Assembly (NCBI GenBank): GCA_965226285.1
Contig: CBDDCQ010000006.1
Coordinates: 558,001-622,000 of the forward strand
Direction of reading: 5' to 3'
Source of the DNA: CBDDCQ01 sp965226285
GTDB lineage: Bacteria > Bacteroidota > Bacteroidia > Flavobacteriales > Ichthyobacteriaceae
Length of the DNA: 64,000 bases
The notes beneath the pieces were generated by a model that searched no databases, was not told the DNA's origin, and saw nothing but the letters and a program-made list of their open reading frames with translations. Made by a program: the position numbers and the translations under genes. Positions 19,116 to 25,234 of the stretch are shown piece by piece (positions within the stretch are counted from its first letter, which is position 1; each line of letters starts with the position of its first letter).

Positions 19116-19486
19116 TTATCTGTAAGAATTTACCAAGTCATCAAAACCGGGTCTATTAAACCAGCGCAAATCTTCTAAAACTCCAAAAAGTGTACTACTT
19201 TTAAACAATACATCTTCTATATTTACTATAGAATAACCACTTACATTATCTGTGGCTACTACACCCGGTTTGAGTTGTCAATATCATTATGCTGTGAGTA
19301 TCTATCCATCAAATCTACCAAACAACTTGTATATTTATAATTGATTGAATTTTTATTATGTATATCTATAGACTGATGTTGTCTTCCTATATGTCTTAAA
19401 TTCGAATTATTATCTGACCAATTATACCTCTCTTTGGTAAACCACCAACCTACGGCTACTGCCCAACTTTCTTTTAAATCTAACAT
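19116..19486 (-). pseudogene. Array unit 3 protease tail (type B), frameshifted late
   Basis: It starts MLDLKESWAVAVGWWFTKER. It is the only orphan tail that keeps the glutamate of ESW, and shares with the complete gene the interrupted tract CTTTCTTTTAAA. The frame is open for 75 codons, then a 1-bp loss (CACCCGG against CACCGCGG in unit 2) near 19262 breaks it. The remainder of the type B end is still recognisable down to 19116. Confidence 0.8.
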
Positions 19487-19524
19487 AAACTCTTGAATTA
19501 CTAAATATACAAATTTAAAAAAAA

Positions 19525-20382
19525 CTACAAATCCTCTGCTGCCTCAAAATCCTCTCTGGTTATTGTGTAATAGTACTCTGTATCACTTTGCTTTGTCCAG
19601 TATTTTTTATGCAAAGGGCTATGCCGTGTAGCGTTATCATACCTTCCACTGTATTTTAGTATCTTTTTAGGAGTGTCATTGCCAAACTTATCTTTTACAT
19701 TAAAAATAATGGTACAACTATCTGTATAAACTGGTGGTACTACAAAGTTATTTTTGCCTTTGGCAAAATAATCAAAGTTATCGTCATATTCAGGAGTATT
19801 ATAATTATATCCATAATAATAACCTTGAGGGGTTACTGTTCCATATTCTACTTTTGTACCATTATCATAATAAACTACATTTACATTTCGTGTTATTTCT
19901 TTTTTTCTATAATCTTCAGGTATAGTTTTATCTAATAAAAAACCATACCGCATATAAGTTAAATACTCTGCTTGCTTGTAATCCTCCTCGGTAATTTCAT
20001 ACAAATATTTATTATGTCCTATGTATTTCCATGATTTATAAGAGGTAATCGCCCTTTTCATTAGATGCACATTTTTTCCATTTAATAATACCCACTTATA
20101 TGCTAATATTTTATCATCTTCAAAAGTAATTGTAAATACCTCTGTGCGATTATAAATAAAAGTTCTAATATCCGTATCCGTTATTATAATTTCTATTTTT
20201 TCATTAGGCTTTATTACCTTACCTTTAGTGTTCTTAAAATACTTTCTTATATAAACATTATTTAACCTTATGTTTTGATTTGTTTGATTATGAATATAAT
20301 TATACCTATCTTCATAATCAGGACGACCACAACTTACAAAAAGCATGATACAAAAAAATAATATCAATATATTTACTCTCAT
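19525..20382 (-). CDS. Array unit 2 lipoprotein (beta type)
   Basis: 285 aa, the longest beta protein. The mature start is GRPDYEDRYNYIHNQ and the second cluster reads TDTDIRTFIYNRTEVF. It shares the NVNVVYYDNGTKVEYG segment with unit 6 but the TDTD insertion with unit 3, so different parts of the gene have different closest relatives. Both internal repeats are complete. It lies 10 bp after its tail and directly downstream of the complete unit. Confidence 0.82.
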   Translation of the reverse strand: MRVNILILFFCIMLFVSCGRPDYEDRYNYIHNQTNQNIRLNNVYIRKYFKNTKGKVIKPNEKIEIIITDTDIRTFIYNRTEVFTITFEDDKILAYKWVLLNGKNVHLMKRAITSYKSWKYIGHNKYLYEITEEDYKQAEYLTYMRYGFLLDKTIPEDYRKKEITRNVNVVYYDNGTKVEYGTVTPQGYYYGYNYNTPEYDDNFDYFAKGKNNFVVPPVYTDSCTIIFNVKDKFGNDTPKKILKYSGRYDNATRHSPLHKKYWTKQSDTEYYYTITREDFEAAEDL

Positions 20383-20392
20383 CTTAATAAAA

Positions 20393-20761
20393 TTATCTGT
20401 AAGAATTTACCAAGTCATCAAAACCGGGTCTATTAAACCAGCGCAAATCTTCTAAAACTCCAAAAAGTGTACTACTTTTAAACAATACATCTTCTATATT
20501 TACTATAGAATAACCACTTACATTATCTGTGGCTACTACACCGCGGTTTGAGTTGTCAATATAATTATGCTGTGAGTATCTATCCATCAAATCTACCAAA
20601 CAACTTGTATAGTTATATTCTATTGCATTTTTATTATGTATATCTATAAATTCATGTTGTCTTCCTATATGTCTTAAATTCGAATTATTATCTGACCAAT
20701 TATACCTCTTTGGTAAACCGCCAACCTACGGCTACTGCCCAACTTTTTTTAAATCTAACAT
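20393..20761 (-). pseudogene. Array unit 2 protease tail (type B), frameshifted near the start
   Basis: From the ATG at 20761 the frame ends within about ten codons, because the A run is 7 rather than 8; the CT/GA run is also 2 bp short. The distal part is open from 20599 (VDLMDRYSQHNYIDNSNRG to NRPGFDDLVNSYR). It is the first unit after the complete protease-lipoprotein pair and therefore the nearest possible recombination partner. Confidence 0.8.
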
Positions 20762-20799
20762 AAACTCTTGAATTACTAAATATACAAATTTAAAAAAAA

Positions 20800-21666
20800 C
20801 TACAAATCCTCTGCTGCCTCAAAATCCTCTCTGGTTATTGTGTAATAGTACTCTGTATCACTTTGCTTTGTCCAGTATTTTTTATGCAAAGGGCTATGCC
20901 GTGTAGCGTTATCATACCTTCCACTGTATTTTAGTATCTTTTTATCTGAACCATTACTAAAAGTAATGGTACAACTATCTGTATAAGCCGGTACTACAAA
21001 ATTATTTTTACCTTTGGCAAAGTAATTTATAACAGGTGCACTCCTAAAAGGTAAAGTAACTTTACTCAAATGAATATATATCCCTTCTGTTATATCATTA
21101 ACTAGCTTAATTTGAGTACCATTATGATGATAGAACCTAATTTTTGTGTTACTTCTATAATCTTTTGGAATATTATCATACCCTACAAAATCAAATCTCA
21201 TATGTGTTAAATATTCTGATTTTTTATAATCTTCTTCTGTAATTTCATACAATGCCTTATGGCTTGCTAGTTTTTTCCATGATTTATCATTAATTGGCAT
21301 TTTAAAATCTATATCTTTTGGAAAAACTCTGCTATTGAATAATAAAAAATTATAATTCCAAAGACTTTTATAGGCTAATAGCTTACCATCTGCAAAAATT
21401 ATTTTAAAGACCCCCGTAGAGAACCACCTTGAAGGTCTTGCTAAAACTGTCATCTCTTGATATAGTTTTACCTCTTTATTTTCATTAGGTTTTATAGTTA
21501 TCCCATTTTCATGCTTCCAACCTCTTAATCTAAAATGATTTAATCTTATGGTCTGCTTCGTTTTATTATGAAAATAATAGGAACCATCTATAACATTACT
21601 ATGAGTACAATTATACAAAAAACCTATGCCAATAGCCAATATTATAATATTAAATACTCTCATCAT
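20800..21666 (-). CDS. Lipoprotein of the complete array unit (alpha type)
   Basis: A 288-aa lipoprotein (signal MMRVFNIIILAIGIGFLYNC), translationally coupled to the protease by an ATGA overlap. Like its relatives it contains two related repeats of about 60-80 residues. Each runs from a strand like FKIIFADGKLLAYK to the signature Y-(E/T)-IT-x-ED-(Y/F)-x-x-(S/A)-E-x-L. The second repeat closes the protein (YYTITREDFEAAEDL). I recognise no known family. Coupling to an exported protease-like lipoprotein suggests a partner, inhibitor or immunity role; this is inference. It is the only lipoprotein in the array placed behind a full promoter and full-length partner. Confidence 0.83.
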   Translation of the reverse strand: MMRVFNIIILAIGIGFLYNCTHSNVIDGSYYFHNKTKQTIRLNHFRLRGWKHENGITIKPNENKEVKLYQEMTVLARPSRWFSTGVFKIIFADGKLLAYKSLWNYNFLLFNSRVFPKDIDFKMPINDKSWKKLASHKALYEITEEDYKKSEYLTHMRFDFVGYDNIPKDYRSNTKIRFYHHNGTQIKLVNDITEGIYIHLSKVTLPFRSAPVINYFAKGKNNFVVPAYTDSCTITFSNGSDKKILKYSGRYDNATRHSPLHKKYWTKQSDTEYYYTITREDFEAAEDL

Positions 21667-23372
21667 CTGTAAGGTCTAAACAATCTATTTATATTGCCTT
21701 CTGTAGGGTTATCAACATTTCTTATATAACGATTAAAATCCCAAAAATGAAGTGATTCTAACACCGCATTTTCTAACTGCTCTATACTATACCCTCTTAC
21801 TCTATCATCTACACCTGCTTGATTATGAACATCCATAAAATCTACTATATAAGGAGTATATACTGGATTACCTTCTTCTTGTCTCCCTACCTCTGTTAAA
21901 TTCTTATTATTATCTGCCCAATTATACCTCTCTCTGGTAAACTGCCAACCTACGGCTACTGCCCAACTTTCTTTTAAACGTGATTCAATATCAAATATAA
22001 AGGTATAAGAACTGCTGTGTTCAAAATGTGACAAATGGGCTATTTCATGTATAGTAGTGGCATAAATTTGATAACTAGCTGGATTTATATTTCCATTAAT
22101 ATTATAAATATCTATTTGACTCGCTCCTAGAAGCCACCAATAATATCCGCAAGACCCTCTATAACTTTCAGTACGAGTATTCACACATATAGTCGGGCGA
22201 ACATTCCACCACCAATGATCTTTGGGTAATCTCAATCCAAACCTATTGCCATACCAGTAATCATAAGCCGCTGAATACGCCACTGCAAAAGCATTATCTA
22301 ATAATGACCAATTTTTACTTATTACAGGGTTCCAAGGTCCTTTATATCTATAATGAGTTCCTGTATCAGCAGTAAACCAACCATTATTTCTAATCTCAAA
22401 TTGATAACGCTCCCATATAATTCTATACTTCAAGCGTAAGTGTTCATAACTATGGTTAAATTCCCCTTTATCATCTGTATATACAATATCATCTTGCCAC
22501 CACCACCAGCCCCAATCTACCATCACAGGCACACCTCTTATGGGGCGTATATTATCCGACTCATCTCTATGCTGTATCTTACCACTTGGTTGCCAGTATG
22601 TAGGTTGCCAACACCACCAACAACTATTATCATCATCATCATCAAGATTATCACCTTCATCAATTTTGTAGGCTTTATCTTCATTAGGTACTTTACTTGT
22701 TTCTTTTAATTCCTTTAGTAAAGTAATATTTTTGGTCTGCAACATTGATAATCGCTCAAGTTTAGTTAAAAATACAACTTTTGGGTTATCTCCCGGATAC
22801 TGCCCTTGCTCTAACTTATAATGTTTACTATGCTTAGGAATAAACAATTCTTCTAATACCTCATACTCCATAGGTGTTTTTTGATCTTTCTTGATGATAG
22901 CATAACGAGGAGTAAACTCATCTAACGGCACTTTAGGGTCATGATAATAGCCACTACCTTTTTGTACTATCTCATAGCCCATTGGATAATGCGTAGTGTA
23001 CATTGTAGTATCACTATCTATACGGTCAGCCTCTAAACTATCCTTTGGACTAAATTTCACTAAATAATCTGTAGCCTCAATTTCTAAATTCATCTCCTTG
23101 AAAGCATCTACATCAGAACCCGAAATCTTATTCTCTTGAATTCCCAACTTTATGCTGTCTAAAGCAATTTTCATATTCTTTACTGAATAAGGATTTTCCT
23201 TTTTCTCTCCCAATAATAAATGCTCTGATTTTGGTGGTACCTTATTCTCTCGAATACTCTTTGGATTTGGACTTGACTCTTCTGTTTCTACAGTTTCTAC
23301 TAAGTCATTGTTACAATTTTGTAACTGCAAAATTGTAACAAACATCAAAATAAATGTTAATTTTGCTTTCAT
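21663..23372 (-). CDS. Zinc-metalloprotease-like lipoprotein with exchangeable C-terminal tail
   Basis: A 569-aa lipoprotein; signal MKAKLTFILMFVTILQLQNC with acidic residues after the cysteine. The middle holds a W-rich region (DDDDDNSCWWCWQPTYWQPS) and a likely beta-sandwich repeat. The zinc motif is HEIAHLSHFEH near residue 445, of HEXXH type. The glutamate of LKESWAVAVGW about 20 residues later is a plausible third ligand as in gluzincins. The last about 110 residues (type A tail) are the part repeated in the seven orphan copies. The N-terminal 450 residues occur once. Metalloprotease activity is inferred from the motif only; the target is unknown. A full promoter with palindrome lies upstream. 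Confidence 0.82.
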   Translation of the reverse strand: MKAKLTFILMFVTILQLQNCNNDLVETVETEESSPNPKSIRENKVPPKSEHLLLGEKKENPYSVKNMKIALDSIKLGIQENKISGSDVDAFKEMNLEIEATDYLVKFSPKDSLEADRIDSDTTMYTTHYPMGYEIVQKGSGYYHDPKVPLDEFTPRYAIIKKDQKTPMEYEVLEELFIPKHSKHYKLEQGQYPGDNPKVVFLTKLERLSMLQTKNITLLKELKETSKVPNEDKAYKIDEGDNLDDDDDNSCWWCWQPTYWQPSGKIQHRDESDNIRPIRGVPVMVDWGWWWWQDDIVYTDDKGEFNHSYEHLRLKYRIIWERYQFEIRNNGWFTADTGTHYRYKGPWNPVISKNWSLLDNAFAVAYSAAYDYWYGNRFGLRLPKDHWWWNVRPTICVNTRTESYRGSCGYYWWLLGASQIDIYNINGNINPASYQIYATTIHEIAHLSHFEHSSSYTFIFDIESRLKESWAVAVGWQFTRERYNWADNNKNLTEVGRQEEGNPVYTPYIVDFMDVHNQAGVDDRVRGYSIEQLENAVLESLHFWDFNRYIRNVDNPTEGNINRLFRPYR

Positions 23373-23404
23373 AGTTCTAATGTTTTAAAATTCTAATATG
23401 ACAG

Positions 23405-23449
23405 CAAATTTAAAAAAAATATTTGGATATATCCAAATATTTTTTTTAA
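23405..23449 (-). promoter_or_regulatory. Promoter of the array with a perfect 40-bp palindrome
   Basis: Positions 23410-23449 form a perfect palindrome. The core is TATTTGGATATATCCAAATA, flanked by eight A on one side and eight T on the other, then TT/AA. On the minus strand the palindrome contains TTTG (23437-23434), followed after 21 bp by TAAATTTG (23412-23405), a good Bacteroidota -33/-7 pair. The protease ATG lies 32 bp downstream of the -7 box. A regulator bound to the palindrome would cover the -33 region; a strong cruciform or hairpin is an alternative. Confidence 0.7.
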
Positions 23450-23479
23450 GAAATACATACTATTTTTCATACCGTTACG

Positions 23480-23622
23480 AGTTTTATATTGCAGGCAACG
23501 GTCTCGTATAAGAATAGTAGCAGATTTTGAAATAATAATTTTTCGGTTATACACAGACCTTTTTTATATTTCATTACTTTCATTTTAGCGATTACACCAC
23601 TATTATTTTTATACATTGTTAG
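23480..23622. repeat. Possible interspersed element after the 361-aa gene
   Basis: On the minus strand this gene-free stretch begins GCCAGTGGCTAACAATGTATA and ends ACGAGACCGTTGCCTGCAA. Elements with such GCTAAC and CCGTTGC ends are, as far as I recall, frequent behind single genes in Bacteroidota. I see no coding capacity. Assignment as a repeat rests on resemblance only, as no second copy is present in the window. Confidence 0.3.
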
Positions 23623-24704
23623 CCACTGGCTTTATTTTCTATTTTATCTATAATCTCTTGGATTCGGTCAGGATATTTATCCTCGAAATATTCAAATACT
23701 AATGGATTTCCTGTGCAAAAATGACTTGTATATGTTATCCAAGTATCCACACTCACATTTTCGTTCATTTTAAACAACTTGTATGTTTTAGCTTTTAAAT
23801 GAGTTGCGATTTTTTCATTAAAATTTAAGTCGGAAACTCTTCTCTGGTAATATTCATCTTTATCGTAGAAATGAATTGCTCCGTCAAAATGTCTAAAGTT
23901 TTTTTCTTTGATATCGTATTCAGCGTGAATATATCTAACTGGATAGTATTCTGTTGCATCTATATTAATAGTCACCTTATCAGTTTTAAACTCCTCGGCT
24001 TGAAAAGTTTTTATTCCATTTTTCTCAGTCCATTTTATGTCAAATGAATATGCCTCGTTAAATAAGAAAGAAATATAGGTTTCGTCTAACTGAGCTGGTG
24101 GGCGAATTTTTACAACACCATTTGGAATTAAATCAATTTGTTCTTTGAAAGATGCTCCATACCAAGTGTCAAGCTCCAAATATGCTGAATCGTCCACATT
24201 AATTCTTACTCGGTTTGCATCCAAAGCAATATATGTTTTGACTTTATCATCTTTAAATTTCCAAAAAAGGTCGATAAATCTGGGTGCGAAATTTGCAAAT
24301 TCACTCATTCCTCTTCTAAAGTAGGGATGAGCCATAGCAATGAACTTATCTGAATATAGCATTCCGCCATTGAAACCTTTTTTCTCAAAGTATTTTTCTA
24401 ATGATTTGCACTCAATTAAATCTTCATCCACTTTTTCTAATTCAGGTTTTAGATGAAAGAGTAAATCAGGATAGTTTGCAACGATTCCGATGGTTTGTAT
24501 GTAACTGAAATTGTCTTCAGTCAACTTCATTCCAAATTGGGAACATAGTTTAATGAAATCTTCAATAGTTTCTGAATGGTTTTCAAGTTGCCTTTTTCGC
24601 TCTTCAATTTGGGCTTTTAAATACCTTTCTTTTATTTCTGACATTGATTCCATTCGGCTACGTGGTGTTTTTTGCTTGTGGCTAACTACTGTATAAACAG
24701 ACAA
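23619..24704 (-). CDS. Conserved-looking hypothetical protein, 361 aa
   Basis: I do not recognise this protein. It is soluble, without signal peptide or membrane helices. It begins with a charged, probably coiled-coil stretch (MSEIKERYLKAQIEERKRQL, about residues 20-45). An alpha/beta body rich in aromatic residues follows (FIDLFWKFKDDKVKTYIALD; GAIHFYDKDEYYQRRVSDLN). The listed ATG gives MSVYTVVSHKQ; a start at the internal MESMSE about 17 codons later is also plausible. It stands alone between the array and an IS30-type remnant, with a possible interspersed element behind it, and looks like a single-gene accessory insertion. Confidence 0.65.
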   Translation of the reverse strand: MSVYTVVSHKQKTPRSRMESMSEIKERYLKAQIEERKRQLENHSETIEDFIKLCSQFGMKLTEDNFSYIQTIGIVANYPDLLFHLKPELEKVDEDLIECKSLEKYFEKKGFNGGMLYSDKFIAMAHPYFRRGMSEFANFAPRFIDLFWKFKDDKVKTYIALDANRVRINVDDSAYLELDTWYGASFKEQIDLIPNGVVKIRPPAQLDETYISFLFNEAYSFDIKWTEKNGIKTFQAEEFKTDKVTINIDATEYYPVRYIHAEYDIKEKNFRHFDGAIHFYDKDEYYQRRVSDLNFNEKIATHLKAKTYKLFKMNENVSVDTWITYTSHFCTGNPLVFEYFEDKYPDRIQEIIDKIENKASG

Positions 24705-25234
24705 AGTTCCGTTTATATTCCTTATAGTTTGATGTTTTATTATTTGTTTTGTTTATTTTTTAGTTTGATTGTGCAAATATAATAAAAGTTACATTTAAAA
24801 CAATTATTAGTTTTATATTAATTCTAAAATAAAAATAAGATCAAGAAAATTACTGACCAAGAAAAAATAAACTTTTTTTGATTGATTATCAGTACTTTAC
24901 GAAAAAAATATAATTTTTTATCCATTATTTTTTTATTTTAAGCGTCTTTTTTTGATTTTTAAACTCAAAAATAAGATAATTTGCAAACTCAATTAGTAAG
25001 TGCAATATTTAGTAGAAAATATTCAAATCAAGATAAACAACAGACCTAATGAAAGGGAATAAATTATGTAAAACCTTTCCAATTATTTTATAAATTTGTA
25101 GAAAAAATCAAAATTAAACAATGTTGCACTTGTAAGTTGAATCTACCGTATAAAATTTATACGGTTAATTTTTTTATTAGCCTAAAGTTTTTATACTTTT
25201 GTAACCTTAGTTTAAAGTTATCATTAGGTATGTT
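24705..25234. other. Gene-free stretch between the 361-aa gene and maeB
   Basis: It contains AT-rich sequence without ORFs, the short IS30-derived element at 24988-25141, and the probable maeB -7 box TACTTTTG at 25194-25201 (no convincing -33 partner). Nothing else is visible. Confidence 0.6.
24988..25141 (+). mobile_element. Internally deleted IS30-family element, MITE-like
   Basis: The right part (about 25016-25140) repeats the 3' end of the IS30-type remnant at 10855-10975, with small indels that break the frame. It ends in the same ATGTTGCACTTGTAAGTTGA. The left end TCAATTAGTAAGTGCAATAT (24989-25008) matches the reverse complement of that right end at about 15 of 20 positions. It therefore looks like a left inverted repeat. 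Both ends with almost no interior form a deletion derivative of about 150 bp, in the same orientation as the copy at 10704. Confidence 0.7.

Larger units (their letters stand above)
13287..20830. repeat. Direct repeats at the unit junctions
   Basis: A near-identical block recurs at each unit boundary, starting near 13287, 14445, 15714, 16981, 18213, 19484 and 20759. On the minus strand it comprises the last about 60 lipoprotein codons, the stop TAG, a T8 AAATTTG stretch, AATTCAAGAG and the ATG of the next tail. Its length is about 230 bp with few differences. The T8 AAATTTG stretch equals the -7 half of the promoter of the complete unit, but no -33 element stands at the right distance, so the downstream units look promoterless. 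These blocks provide ample homology for recombination between units. Confidence 0.85.
12321..23372 (-). repeat. Eight-unit tandem array: protease tail plus variable lipoprotein
   Basis: On the minus strand the array starts with a complete unit (protease 23372-21663, lipoprotein 21666-20800). Seven further units follow, ending near 19525, 18254, 17022, 15756, 14486, 13328 and 12321. Unit length is about 1.16-1.28 kb. Each downstream unit holds only the C-terminal part of the protease, beginning at the SWAVAVGW region, plus one lipoprotein. The last about 60 codons of the lipoprotein and the short spacer to the next unit are nearly identical in every complete unit. The middle of each unit varies. 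The last unit has lost its 3' end where it meets the convergent gene at 12319. Confidence 0.93.

Noticed and set aside
14695..19925. Plus-strand open frames inside the lipoprotein genes (for example starting MVLQSYFCLWQ).
   Set aside because: They are antisense mirrors of the conserved lipoprotein sequence, recur only because the genes are duplicated, and have no promoter or protein features.
12321..21666. Diversity-generating retroelement as the source of lipoprotein variation; some variable codons fit adenine-targeted change (AAT/GAT, AAC/CGC/CAC).
   Set aside because: No reverse transcriptase or template repeat is in the window. The variation includes codon insertions, and changes such as CGT to AGG and ATG to AGG are not explained by adenine mutagenesis.
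21663..23372. T9SS C-terminal sorting domain on the protease-like lipoprotein.
   Set aside because: The end (type A or B tail) lacks the YPNP/GxYxV pattern of sorting domains; the protein has a lipobox instead.
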